Of a DNA stretch of 64,000 bases, positions 24,403 to 36,217 are shown piece after piece. Source of the stretch: Cryptomeria japonica (Eukaryota; Streptophyta; Pinopsida; Cupressales; Cupressaceae); contig NC_081413.1 in assembly GCF_030272615.1 (NCBI RefSeq), forward strand, positions 156,989,849 to 157,053,848, in the 5' to 3' direction. The first letter of the stretch is position 1; every line of letters starts with the position of its first letter. Below the pieces are notes generated by a model. That model was not told the origin of the DNA, did no database searches, and saw nothing but the letters and a program-made list of their open reading frames with translations. Made by a program: the position numbers and the translations under genes.

Positions 24403-24407
<5 letters not shown>
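23958..24407 (-). repeat. 5' LTR of Copia-2
   Basis: 450 bp, TG...CA. The minus-strand TATATAAG at 24091-24098 is the probable TATA box. Confidence 0.9.

Positions 24408-24499
<92 letters not shown>
24408..24499. repeat. (TA)n microsatellite
   Basis: About 46 TA units, continuing the Copia-2 target run in TRG-B. Confidence 0.95.
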
Positions 24500-24501
<2 letters not shown>

Positions 24502-27500
24502 CAATTTTAAACAAGTTCATGCATTGGCTATTCCCATAAAAATATTATTGAAATTCTGCTTCATTTGGGATAAAGCATTCTCCCATGATTTCAATATGTT
24601 ATCCATATACTCAGAGGTAGATAGCAACTAGGAATAGAATTCTTCCATTGAGTCTAGCGTGCAGGTTTCAGGAGTAGCAAAGAATAGCTTCTGCACTAGA
24701 GTAGGCTCTTTGAAGAATGTTGACCTGTGAGGTGAGCTGACTCTTGAGCTCTCTTAGAGATCGAAATCTCTTAGCCTTCTCATTATCATTCATGTTCAGT
24801 CTGTCATGCAAAGCATCTATAGACCGGTTAAAGGCATGAATGGAGTCCTAGAGTGGGACATATGCCTTGCATAACCTTTCTATTTCCTGCTCGGTTTCAA
24901 CTTGATTTTTTGAAATATCAGAATAAAAGAAAATAACATTGGAGGTAGAGGCAAGATACTTCTCTCTAGATTCAATAGCTTTCATTAACATACTTCCATT
25001 ATGAGATAAAGCCATTTTGCCACTTTCAATGTTCTTAGCCAGTTTATCTCCATATGCCTTCTTGTGGCTCTTCTTAGTAGACATTTGAGCAGCATCTTCA
25101 AGCGATTTGATTTGATCAGATGCATCTGCAACTAACTTACCATGTTTGCTGATAGGAGTGGGAAGATGTGCGACAACTGTTTCTGGTAGTAAACCAGACA
25201 AAATTTCTACTGCATTCTGGATTGTCTCTGCTTCAATCCTCTGCTCTTTCAGTCGCTTCTTGTGTGCTCAAGATTGCATAACATTAGCAATCTTCATCAT
25301 TTCTGATGCACTCAAGGTGTTCATGTCAATAGGTCCTGAGATACTTAAAGAATCTTCATCATCACCATTAAGTAGTTCTTTCTTTGCCGGTTCAGGGGGT
25401 ATACTCTTCATGATGGCACTTTCTGTGTTTTTCTCTATTGTATCTTCAGTTTGCTGAGTAATAGCTTCCTCAGTAGACTCCTTTTGAGTAGTCTCAATGA
25501 CCGGTGGAGATTGGGGTTTCTCCAGTTGTTTAGTTGCCAGTTCATTGACCACTTTTAGTTGAGTACCTGGTGTTTATGGTGAAAGTGGAAACAACAATAT
25601 TGAAAGACTAAATGAACTCAACCACAAAACCCTAGCCTAACAACAACAAAGATCCACCACAACATATGAAGATTACCTAAGACAATGCAAATCAAATGAA
25701 ATCACAAAGATTATACCATCACATGTCCAATAGGGTTTGGATCTCCATTCTTCCTATCTCCATTGATCTTGCTTGACATATTTGCTCTCAGATTTTATGT
25801 GTGCACAAGAGCTCAACAAAGAACGGAAATGTGGTTGCAAGTAGGCTTGATCGCATATGAAAATTCAAAAGCGTAGTTGGTTTCAAAGATCAATTAGCTG
25901 ATTAGATTGAATAGTTGATTATGGTTGATAATGAAGGAAGCAGCTCCTTATATAGAAGACACTACAAGAAATGGAGGGATAAGATTGAGAGGTGTAAAAG
26001 ATAAATGGTTGGCTAGGATTAGAGGGTAGGTAAAGGAATTAATAAAATAATGAGAGGGTAGGTAGTGTAGGAATTAAGAGATGAATGACATGTGTCATAG
26101 GTGGAAATGGCTAATGAATTAATTAAATAAATAAAGATTCATTTAATTAATAGAGGAAATGAGATCAATTAAATAAATAAGAGTATTTATTTAATTTAGG
26201 AAAAAAGGCAATTTAAATAAATAAATGTATTTATTTAAATGAGAAATAAGGCTAGAAGAGGATAAATGAATGAATTAAACAAATAAAGATTTATTTAATT
26301 AATAGAAGAACTAGGCTAAAATAATTAAATAAATAAAAATATTTATTTAATTAGACATGACAATTTTAGGTGTCTACACCCGTTTGATCAACTGATGTAA
26401 CCTGTACTTCTGTGATTGTAGGAGGATCCATATCTGGTGCAATGATGTCTGCAAATAGGTCTATTGTGTCCTGAACATATTCATCAGCAAGAATAATGGA
26501 ATCATCCTTCTTCTTGTTTGGATAGACTACGTCAGCCTGAACAATTTCCTCTTCATCCATTTTCGATCGAGGAACATCATCAGTAGTACCATCCTTTTTG
26601 CTAGAGTGGATGACTTCTTCCCTTTGTTTGATTACACAGGTTAGCTGATGAGTCTTAGACTCAATAACTGCCCCTTTTCCATTTAGGAGCTTCAATCTCC
26701 TCATTTTAAAATTAAAATATGCTTTGTATTGCTCAATTAGAGCACTAATTCCATTTGATAATAGATTGGAAAAATACTGTACAAATATTTCATCAATAAT
26801 CTTGTTTTCTAATTGAATGGCTTCTTCCCATTTATCTAACAAAGTATTATACAAAGAGATTGAAATATCTTTCTTCAAATCATGTGAGAATATATTGTAA
26901 TGACCCAAATAAGTTATTACTTGTTGGATTACTTGCTTCTGCTCATCTTGAGTAAAAGAATCATAATGTTCTTTGACATTGTCAAACCTGTTTCTTCCCA
27001 ATGACTTCATTGTCCTCTCAAAGATTGTGTCAGGTTTGTAGGTAGCAATATCTATAGGTGTAGTTGCCTTTGGCACTACCTTTACCTTCTTAGGTTTTCT
27101 GCTGGTTGCTATTTCCTTCTTTGGTTCTTCTTCAGAATCTGTACCCTCAGACTCTAGTTGCAAAATCAGTTTCCTATTTCTCTTCTTTGGTGTACTCTCC
27201 TTCTTTTCATATAATTTAGGTGTTGGTTCCTTCTTGGTTAGGACACTCCGAGTCACCCTTGTGGTCTTTTTCACAAGAGATTTTTCATCAGATTTCTTTT
27301 GCTTTCCTTTCACTTTAGCTATGGGTGTAGTACCAATTTTAGTTGGTGCAACTTGGACTGCCAAAATGTCCAATTTTGCCTTCTTTTTATCTTTGGGCAA
27401 TGCCAACAGGGTATTAGCATAGCCGACCAGTAAATCATGATTGACATCATAGCTCATATCTTCCATCTCTTATTCTCTAGGTTCAATTGCTTGCATCAAG

Positions 27501-28471
27501 CAGAAGTCAGTGGTAACCGTGAAGATTATGTCTTTTACAAAGTGTTTTACCACATCTTCAGGGAACCACACTCTCATGCTCATCTTTTTCTGGAATTCAT
27601 TAAAATACTTGTCCATGGCAGCTGAAAAAGTATTCTTCATAGCCTTAATGCTGTTCTTGATCTGTGCATTGACCGGTTGTTCCTTGGACCATTCAATATC
27701 ACCAATACCTGGTAGGAAGTTCTGAAAGTAGAAAAATAACCTGGCTAACAACTGACCATATTTGAACTTTTGTGTATTGTCCTTCTTAATGGATTTCAAA
27801 TTTTGAAATAATTGGTCTTTGATAGCTTCACAAATATCATAGTCTACATTATCAACAATCATTCTATGTGCTGTGTGAATTGCTGTAGATGGAACACTAT
27901 TAAGTCTATTGGAGTAGAATACTAAGTATCCTATCACCATTACTGCAAGTTTCACCAAAGGGTCTCTAATAGTGTTGATAGAGAAAGCACGCTTATCAAA
28001 TGTAGAACCAGTTAGCTTGAAGACAGTGTCCTTTGAAATTCTTTTCAGCACAGGAATTTCACCGGTTGAGCAATAACCCGCTACAACCCTGATAACCTCC
28101 TTAGTTATTGTATGGGTCCTTTCCAAATACATATTCTCTCTATGGATTCGACTTGGGATGATTCTTATGTGTTCATCCTCAAAATCTTCAAGAAAATATG
28201 CGACATTATGAAACCCTTTTTCAAAAACCCTAGCATATTTTGCTTCAATTTTTCCGTTTTTATCACAAAGTGAATTCAATTGAGTATAGATGTGTAGAGT
28301 TCCTAAATCTTCTATTTTGCAATCTATATAGTTGGACAAGTCACCTTTGACCAAAACACCACTCGGGACTTGCGATAATGCTTTATAAGACATAATTTCA
28401 TCTTCCTTTAGAGCTTCCTCAGGTTTAGCAGTGATCATCAACCTCTCTATAGACTTAGAAGTAGATTCCAT
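24500..28471 (-). pseudogene. TRG-B second ORF (unknown family), split by a solo LTR
   Basis: The start is Met 28471 (MESTSKSIERL), about 0.45 kb after the gag stop. The first 330 codons align with the second ORFs of TRG-D and TRG-C: SRI.., then THTITKEVIRVV, STG, LTGSTFDKR, IGY, NRLNSV, DICE, IKKD and FLPGIG appear in that order. A TAA at 27470-27472 interrupts; the frame goes on as a basic, Ser/Thr/Lys-rich middle (27466-26366) and a helical part. The solo LTR 25571-26378 then splits it. The C-terminal third (25552-24848 and on to about 24500) is acidic and then alpha-helical, with a frameshift at about 25265. Intact length would be about 1000 residues. It takes the place of pol. Function is unknown; the core has a pattern that recalls plant transposon-associated domains such as ATHILA ORF1, but this is a guess. 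Confidence 0.78.
25571..26378 (-). repeat. solo LTR inside the TRG-B second ORF
   Basis: An 808-bp TG...CA block (minus-strand start TGTAGACACCTAAAATTG at 26378). The coding frame of TRG-B stops at one edge and resumes at the other. Flanks are cctgg and cccgt, so the target duplication is poor or eroded. The terminal 18 bases match the LTR end at 63246, pointing to the same family. It is AT-rich with TTTATTTAATT repeats in the last 300 bp. Confidence 0.75.
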
Positions 28472-28925
28472 TCTAGATAAATTTTTTTTGAAGTGGTATA
28501 CAAAAAAATAACTTGTATCTTGCACGTCGCTCCATTTTCTGGTTGAAAAGTTCAAATGCACACCCGTTCGCCTCTCTGCAACTTTTGATTCATCTTGATT
28601 TCTCTAATCACAAAGCAATTCACCAATTTACACCAAGACAATCTTGTTCTGCTCTGCAATCGCTTCAAATTTCTTTTTCGAAAGAGTTAGGGTAAAAATG
28701 ATAGAGTAAAACTTGTTTTTATCCACTTTACCAACCACAATAAATGCTCACACTTTTAGGTTACAAAAACTAATTTTTATTTATCGCTTAAGTGAAATAC
28801 CGGTTGATAACACGTCAACAAAAATTCACCAAAATTCAAATTCAAAAAAAATCTTTCCCACTCATTTTACAAAGGGGTCCGAAAATGTTTTACCGTTACG
28901 CTCCCCTTAGCCGTGTTAGACAGGC

Positions 28926-30206
28926 TTAAGTCACAGGTGCTGGATTCTCTTCACTGGGTGAAGGAATGGTTTCCTCTACAGGCAAATCTTCGCTTTTCTT
29001 CTTCCAAGTCTGGTTCATATCTTCTCTGGTTTCCTCAACATCAACTTTTTGTTTGCCTTTCCGATCCTTGAAAGAGTTGACTGATTTACTATTCCTTGAT
29101 CTACAAAACTTTGCCAAGTGCCTTGGTTTTTTGCAATGGTAACATACCATACCAGATGATCTCCAGGGTCTTGCATTTCCTCTTCCTGTTCTTTTTCTAC
29201 AGTTCATAGCCACATGACCAAAGTTATTACAAAAGGTGCAAACAATATTTGTTGCGTTTTCCATTTCGAATGGACTAAACCGGTTGCCATAGGATCTTTG
29301 CCAGTTCTGGTTTACCCGGTTATCAAAATTCCTTACCCGGTCACCATTTGGTCTAGGATGCATGTGTGGTACAGGATTGTTTGATCCATATCTGCACTCA
29401 ATATGTCTATGCCCATACATTCCACATGTGCAACAATGACCTTCAAACATTCTAGACACATACCTAGCATTAGTGTTGTAACTTGCATTTCTGTTAGGTT
29501 TGTTCCTACAAACATTTGCAGTATAACCAGGCTTGTGACAAACAAAGCAAATAGGTTTAAAAACCTTCTTACCGGTAGTCTTATTGACTTTAGAAGCAAT
29601 TTTGTTCTTTGTACCGGAGGATTCACCTTTTTCAGTTGTATGAAAACCAAGTCTAGAGATATCATCCTTCGTTCTCTATGATTGAATTTGTTCTTCCAGC
29701 ATGGTAGAGCTTTTGACGAGCTTCTCCAATTTCTCATTGGCTTTAGTAAGCTTTTTGACAAGATCTTCATTATGCTTAGATAGGTTCTCTTTTAGAGACG
29801 ATGCCAACTCAAGATCTAGCTTTAGGTTCTCCTTTTCTTCTGTTTCAACAATCAAATCCTCATGTATAGTATCTTTTTCCCATTTGTTCTTTATGATCTC
29901 TTGATCTCTTAGTTTGATAAGATCTTCAGTAGCTCTTTTGGCTTCTAGTTCCTGACTCATGCGAATAGTGAGACCTTCTAGTTCTCTTCTTAGATTCAGT
30001 TTTTCACCGTTCACCTTTTCAACTTCAACAGCTAAAGCTTCAATATTGGCTTCATCTGAAGAACTGTTATCAGATATTTCTAGTATTTTTTCAGATAACT
30101 CTCTCCTTTTGGCTTGAGAGACTTTCAGTTTGCCCCTAAGGTATTCAATCTCATTTCTGCTAGCTTCTAGCTCTCTAACCATCTCAAAGTAGCTTCTGTC
30201 CCCCAT
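28926..30206 (-). pseudogene. TRG-B gag-like ORF, one in-frame stop
   Basis: Met 30206 (MGDRSYFEMVREL) is the first start after the primer site. Residues 1-175 form a long coiled coil rich in Glu, Lys and Leu. TAG at 29676-29678 follows QIQS, and the frame continues with a DISRLGFHTTEKGESSGT linker and four zinc knuckles: CFVCHKPGYTANVC (His changed to Tyr), CCTCGMYGHRHIEC, CTFCNNFGHVAMNC, CYHCKKPRHLAKFC. The tail is acidic and proline-rich, with a stop at 28926. Total about 427 codons. The copia N-terminal gag domain (UBN2 type) is absent. It is presumably the RNA-binding particle protein of the element. Confidence 0.85.
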
Positions 30207-30254
30207 GGTAGTTTCAAGATTCTGTTCTAAGCGGTTAGGCTTCAAAGAAGTTAG

Positions 30255-30268
30255 GCTCTGATACCAAT
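30255..30268 (-). promoter_or_regulatory. primer-binding site of TRG-B
   Basis: The minus strand reads ATTGGTATCAGAGC after the LTR end ACCATCA. Same as Copia-1 and TRG-D. Confidence 0.92.
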
Positions 30269-31394
30269 TGATGGTCTTGAAAAGAACTAAGATGGGGGAG
30301 GGGGGGTGAATCAGTGACACCAAAACAAGCACAACTTTAAACACTAACTAGTAGATGAACTTAACTAAGAATTTGAATGAAATACATGCTATCCAAAATG
30401 AAATAACAACATCCACATAAAGTAGAACATCCACCACACAAGTGTTTATACATGGAAAACCCAAATAGGTAAAAACCACGGTGAGATGGAACTCACAAGT
30501 TAACTATCTGTAGTAATAGAAAACTGACCTGTTAAGCTCTTACAAAGTGCTTTGCTAGGAGCGAATCTTGTTAGAGATCCCAAGCTTGATTATAAGCTTA
30601 TACCCTATTAAGAGTACTACCCTGTTAGGAGTAACCTTGCTGGAGGGTTTTAGAATCCAAAGTAATGGATCACCTTGTTAAGGGATTTGTACAATGAAGC
30701 TTGTTAGAGCTTACCCGGTTAGGGGATTTGATTCTATTGTAATGATTAGAAAACAACAAGAAATATTTGATTTGTTCTGAGTAGCACAAGACTTGCTTGA
30801 TCGGATCATTCTAAGTACATTCAACACTACTCTTCATCTAAAAACTTATATCTCTCTTCAACAAAAGATTTCACTTTTTATGCATATCAGTATTCGCATA
30901 AATCTCCTCTTCTATATCAATTCTCTCTTTTTAAATGATTCACTAAGATGTCTTTAAATAGACATACAAATCTTGTGTCGACCATAGGAACACAATTTCC
31001 TAGGTGCAGTGTATCTAGACATAAAAACATAACTCATCACAAAAATGACTACCAAACAAATGGTCTTGGTAACTCATCACAAAACTAGATACCGGTTAGA
31101 ATAATCAATACCAGTTGGAAAAAAATATGTGAACCATTGTCCTGGAATCTTCCGCTTGATCTTCATCTTCAACTTTATCTTCATTTTGATGCTGACTTAA
31201 TGTAACCACATGTTATCTCTTAGGCACATACCGGTTGACACAGAGTATCAATTAGAGATAGACCTTAAACATACCGATTAATAGTGTAAATCAATGAAGT
31301 TACACCGGTAGTCAATGTAATCATACGTGTGTGTCAGAGTGTTTCATCAATGACAACAAGTGATGAATACATGATAATCATCATCAAGCCAACA
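30269..31394 (-). repeat. 5' LTR of TRG-B
   Basis: 1126 bp, TG...CA, matching 16906-18012. ACCGGT occurs several times, partly changed to ACCAGT or ACTAGT in one copy and kept in the other. Confidence 0.88.
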
Positions 31395-31399
31395 AGGGG

Positions 31400-32200
31400 A
31401 GGTAATTTATATGACATACATGATAGGCGAAGTTCAAACGTTCAAGTCTTCTTCTTCATGTATCTTCTTCATTCATCCATTGGAGCAACATTTACAACAT
31501 TCATTGCAAGAATATGTGTGTGTTAGGGTTTTGTCATGTTACATGCCATTTCATCCAGCATTTGTGATTACATTCAAGAAGCAAAGTAACCGTCATCAAT
31601 AAATTGTAGATCTACAACGTATACATTTCCATTGTTTACATTCAAGCATTTGCAATTAATTTCTTTCAAGGTTGACTCCTCAACTGGGGTTTGACTGAGG
31701 CAAACCCCTATCCACAACCCTTATTCCCCTCTTTTCTATGTGCAGGTTGCAGGTGTGCAGCTGTAATTGTAGGTTTGGACTTAATTTGCAGAGACGAAAG
31801 AACCCTTTTCGTTTCATAGATTTTTCGGAGGACTGTGGACACTTTCATCACGGTCCTGATGACTTTTCTCCAAATTTTTAGGGAAGGCCCGTATCAGCCT
31901 AAATATCTCAGATCCAAAGTTACAATGCGATACCGAACTGGTAGCTCCTCATTTCACTCATTTTATCTCTCTTTCCTACATAGTCAACAAGTCAACTTTC
32001 TCATTTACAAAAGAGGGTATATCACACTTCAATTCCTTGAAATCCACTTGGAATTCACATCCTTGTTTCCCTTGGATTTGGATCTAGTGGATTCAAGCCC
32101 CTCTTTTGAATGTAAAGTTCCTCCAAGCGAAAATTATCCTAGTGGCTTCGTTTCTCTCTCCTAGGTGGAGAGTCACTATGATCCAATTTTCCACTTTACA
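31400..32200 (+). repeat. 3' LTR of G1, second part
   Basis: Continues the LTR interrupted at 16905 and matches 11236-12065 of the 5' LTR, ending CCACTTTACA. Bases 31395-31399 are the duplicated target of TRG-B, and 32201-32205 (cctac) are the duplicated target of G1. Confidence 0.88.
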
Positions 32201-32480
32201 CCTACAAACTTGTTACAAAAGATTCCATTTAAAGAATTCCATAACTAGGACCAAAATATCTATAAATGATTCACCATAGCACTTTAATCTTTTCCTTTTC
32301 CTTTTACTATTGTCGATGAAGATTTGAAGGGGTGGGGGGGCACTTCTTCAATTTCTCACATCCCAAAAGGTAACTACTGCGTGGAGCCAAAACCATCTGC
32401 AAGGCTTCCACATCACATAGTTAACTTGATGTCCTCATTCATTCCTTCAAGTACATATTTCCCCACTCAACATATTCTTC
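32201..32480 (-). other. 3' end of L0 between G1 and the L0 ORF
   Basis: Rejoins 10904 once G1 is removed. It holds the possible LTR edge (CA at 32281) and the minus-strand purine tract AAAAGGAAAAGGAAAAG (within 32282-32305). A plus-strand purine run GGGGTGGGGGGG lies near 32330. Confidence 0.35.
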
Positions 32481-35400
32481 TTATGATGACCATTTGAAAA
32501 GCATGACCTTGTCAGCCTTGGTCCTATAAGGAGTATATTTGACCGCCACCTGGTTCACCTCCCTTTCAAAAGTTTCAAAAAATGATATGGTATGTATTAT
32601 TTTATCCATGTTGTCTTCCAACATGCCAGTATCCAAATCATCATAGATCATATCCACCTGAGTGTTAATAGCTCTTTCTGCATCTTCCTTCCATATTTGT
32701 AGAGTTTTAATTTCTCCACTTTCATCTTCAATGTTGGGCGGAAATGTCTCATTCATTTCACTGAAATCTCTCATCAGCTCTCTTATCTTTCTCTCTATAT
32801 AATCTGGCAACATTTGGGACTCTTGCATTGAATTTACCAATAGGTAGGTGGGCTGAAGTGTTGGTGGCTTCTCAGCGTGGTACTTTGAGGTCATGAACAT
32901 TATTATGAGCTCATTTCCCCTCTGTAACCATTTTGTGAATAACGGAATCGCTGCGTCTTTGTCTTTATCGTAACTATGAATAACATTAAATAATAAAGAA
33001 TATAAAGAATGCACACTATTCAGCCTGCTATTTACTTTCTCATTTAAGTGAATCAGAATAGAGCTAACAATTTCCCTCTGCTTATTGACAAATTGATCCT
33101 CTAACTCCTTTAGCTTTTTCTCCAACTCATCAATCCTTTCTAAAATTTGAGCTCTAGTTGGGTTAGTAAATCGTGTGGGTTCAGGCTCATCATCAATATA
33201 AGGAACTAACAATATTATAGGAGCATCAATCTCACTATCTAACTCAGTTGTTGTACTTGTATGTGAGACTGGTGGGGACTTGGATGATGGGACCGATGCA
33301 ATGGCAAGGGTTGAAGAAGATGATCCTAGCTGTCTCTACTCAAGAAGCTGCACTTTTGTTTGTAGTTCCACATATTTATGTTGAACTATATTATAATCAT
33401 GAAAAATATTTTCAAACTTATTCATTAACTCTTGCTTCTCTTAGTCTCTCTCTTTGCAATTTCATGAGCTAACTTGGCTGTATCAACAACCAACTTTGTA
33501 GCTTCAACACTTGATGTATCATAAGCTCTCTTTATGATGAGGCCTCCTTTCAAATTTGGATTTATATAACTGACATCAGACCTCATAGGCCCTTGCTATA
33601 GTGACCATGTTGCTAAGGTTGCATGATCATCTATAAAGTCTGATCCCTTGAATGCTAACCTCGCTTCCTCTTCTGAGCTGAATTGTTGGCCTTTTTCTTT
33701 TCTTATTTTATCCAATACCACTGAATCAACTATATCCCATTCAGGAAGAATCAAGATACCAACTAGGTTTACAATCTTTTTGCCTTTATCTGCCATGATT
33801 GCCCTTAATTATTACATCATCTTAGTCTTGACCTCTTCTTGATTTTCATGGTCAGACCTATCCGACCTCTGGGCAATTCTCTTGGCACTTCTCTTTTTGC
33901 ACTCATCAACTTTCACTTTCCACATCATTTGAAGAAAAGTCGGGCTCTTAACAAAAGCTTCATCTTCAAGAAATTTATCACATGCCTCTTTTCTAACATT
34001 CTTGAATGCTCTTCCTTGAATGTCTAGAGGCGTGATGTCAAATTATAGAGCAGGTGGTACAAGAGGGATACCAATTTGCATTTCTGCATTTGTAATTTCC
34101 ACAGTGTCTACACCATGTGGTTCTTCAATTCGTTGATCTCCTCCCTGTTATTAAAATTGTACCAAAGGTGAAAAGGGGATATTTGGTGGTGAGGGGCTTC
34201 TATCTGAATCCTCTAGATCAATAATCTAGATTCCTTTCAAAGGTCTAACCTACATCCCTAGGGCTGGTTCTTCTCTCATTATTTTCTTTTCTTCCCTCCT
34301 CACCAACTTTCCACTGTCACTACCACTATCCTCTTCACTACTTTTCTCATCGCTCAATCTTTTTATTACAATACTTCCCCTTGGAGGAGGCTCATAACTA
34401 GGTTGAGTCTCCTCTAATCCAATTGTTCTGTGAGGTGGAGGAGGAGGGGGGTAGGTTGTTTCATCCTCATTTGTTGAATCAAAGCTACATTGTCAGGTGA
34501 AAATGGTGTAAGTTGTTGTACACTCCTCTCAATCTGTCTGCCATGAATTTCCTCAAGCTTCGTTCTCTTCTCTTTTAAAGAAAGAATTAACTCATCAAAA
34601 TTATTGACAACAAAATTAACTTTAGCAGATAAAGGGTTGAAATCTCTCAATGGATCATAATTTGGATCCATTTTCTGTATAATCGCCCATAGTTTCTTGA
34701 AATCTATCCACTTCTCCTTCTTCCAATCCTGAACTGAAAAATCAAACTCGTTTCTGATTACATCTTCAGGGAAGTAGTGTTCATGGGGCAGTGCAGTTCA
34801 TTTTATTGTTTGTCTAGAAATGTTATATAACCCCTCTAGGTAACTATGCCTAGCTACACTAACTCCGAAGTAATATGGTGCAAAAAGTTTGTCAAAATGC
34901 ACATGCCCTCCTTTCTGGATTCCAAAGTAGGGTATAGCTGTGTAATCAGGGAAGATAGTTCCTTTTCCCCTGCCATTAAAATCCTTATCCCAGATATACA
35001 ACCAATTTGTCAAATTACTTCAGCGAATCCAAGTCTCAATGGGACACTGAATGGTAATACATGAGGCCACCCTGGGAAGCCATAAACTCTAATGACAATG
35101 TTGATCGGGTAAGGAAATATATCACCCTAATTATGATCAATTCTCAAGATTGGCAACCTTTCTTTTGGTCTCAAGAGATCATGTAACTGTGTAGGGATTC
35201 TAGGTGGATTAACTATCAATTGTTGCCTTAATTTGGAAGCAAAACCATTATCAAACCTTACAAAACTAGCTTCTGGCCTGTCCCATGACATGTCCATACT
35301 CCACAACTATACTAGTATCTCAACATTATTAATTGTCTTTCTGAGATCCATGGTACCTTCAAAATAATCTGAATTCTTGAATAAGAACATATGCATCAAC

Positions 35401-36217
35401 AATGAGTACCAATAAAAAGTAGTGTTCAGTTCATTTTTCTTAATATCCAACAATCCCTCATGAATCTTATCCTCAAGATAAGGAGCAAAATAAAAAATCA
35501 CTAAAAAGTCTGAGTGCTGAATTTGAATGGCCATGAACATGAAATCAGGTGGCATAACTGTGGAAGGGTTAAAATCTAAAACCTGACATAGAGAGAAAAA
35601 GGTATCCTGTAAATACTTAGCAAAAGCACCAATTGGAAAAGGCTCAACTGAATTTAGGCCAATATGGTAATGTGTGCTTCCTACTTTTTCCAAGTGGGCA
35701 GGGAGAAGATTTGTTCTGACAAAACCCTTTGTTCTGTGATATTCCCCCTTTATTTCATTCAGATCTATTAGAATTAGTGTAGAAGAAGATTCATACAGGT
35801 CAAAAACTTCATAGAATTCCTCTCTTTCGATTGTCAATAAGACCTCCCCATCATTTCCCCTTATTACCCTAGAAACAAGGTCATATCTATCTGCCACTAC
35901 CTTGAGAAGGTTGACATCCATAAAGACGTTAAGCACCACCAACTTACCTAGGTCATATTGCCATGCATTCAAGAGTGGAGAATGCAAATTTCTCTACCCA
36001 TACCATAATTTAAACATATTTATCCCAATCATAGGTATCCTAGCATCTAAAATTGAATATGCTTTATCAACTAACCCTTCTCCTAAGGTTCTTCCTTGAA
36101 TAAGTTTTGTCCCTTGAATTTCGTCATTCATTGATGGTTTCAACTGGTCTAGAAATCATCATAAAAATTTCTCTTTAAATATTCGGTCTGCCCAGAGTTG
36201 TTTCGTGAGGGAGGCAT
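32481..36217 (-). pseudogene. L0 long ORF of unknown family (broken)
   Basis: Met 36217 (MPPSRNNSGQTEYLKRN) follows GTAAA, and the reading continues through several stops and frameshifts to 32481, about 1200 codons. The N-terminal third is well kept (35987-35307): GKLVVLNVF, SRVIRGNDGEVLLTIEREEF, FVRTNLLPAHL, then aromatic-rich helices. The next part (about 35300-34800) has WDKDFNGRGKGTIFPDY and FGIQKGGHVHFDKLF. The middle (34671-33500) is low-complexity and charged. The last part (33212-32481) starts with a coiled coil (ERIDELEKKLKELEDQF) and is helical to the end. There is no protease, RT, integrase or zinc knuckle. The layout (folded N-terminus, charged middle, helical C-terminus) resembles the second ORF of the TRG elements. 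I do not recognise the family. Confidence 0.6.

Larger units (their letters stand above)
18111..24407 (-). mobile_element. Copia-2, Ty1/copia LTR retrotransposon
   Basis: Minus-strand order: 5' LTR (23958-24407), primer site, gag (22974-about 22060), protease, integrase, RT, RNase H (to 18950), purine tract, 3' LTR. It inserted in a (TA)n run of TRG-B: atata precedes the left LTR (18106-18110) and follows the right one (24408-24412). Its purine tract and LTR are unlike those of Copia-1 and the TRG elements, so it is a separate copia lineage. Comparing 450-bp LTR sequence by hand I count about 27 substitutions (6%), apart from the repeat expansion at the left end. Confidence 0.92.
16906..31394 (-). 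mobile_element. TRG-B, non-autonomous LTR retrotransposon with gag and a second ORF
   Basis: Minus-strand order: 5' LTR (30269-31394), iMet primer site, gag (30206-28926), second ORF (28471 to about 24500), polypurine tract (18025-18013), 3' LTR (18012-16906). It sits in the 3' LTR of G1. The target duplication is ggggg (16901-16905) against agggg (31395-31399). Copia-2 is inserted near its 3' end and a solo LTR lies in the second ORF. Without these it is about 7.4 kb. No pol domain occurs between gag and the 3' LTR other than those of Copia-2, which has its own LTRs and opens separately. Confidence 0.88.
10905..32200 (+). mobile_element. G1, non-autonomous LTR retrotransposon, host of nested TRG-B
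   Basis: The 5' LTR (10905-12065) is followed by a TGG-type primer site, a broken ORF (12717-14129), a 2.4-kb non-coding stretch, a G-rich polypurine tract and the 3' LTR (16566-16905 and 31400-32200). The LTR ends TGTA...TACA are inverted copies, and cctac flanks both sides. Without the insertion it is about 6.8 kb. I find no protease, integrase, RT or RNase H, so it needs enzymes from elsewhere. Its ORF has His/Cys motifs of the Ty3/gypsy gag type, which suggests gypsy parentage. TRG-B sits in its 3' LTR. Confidence 0.82.

Noticed and set aside
32325-32342. Plus-strand purine run GGGGTGGGGGGG as a polypurine tract
   Set aside because: L0 lies on the minus strand and no LTR start follows the run on the plus strand.
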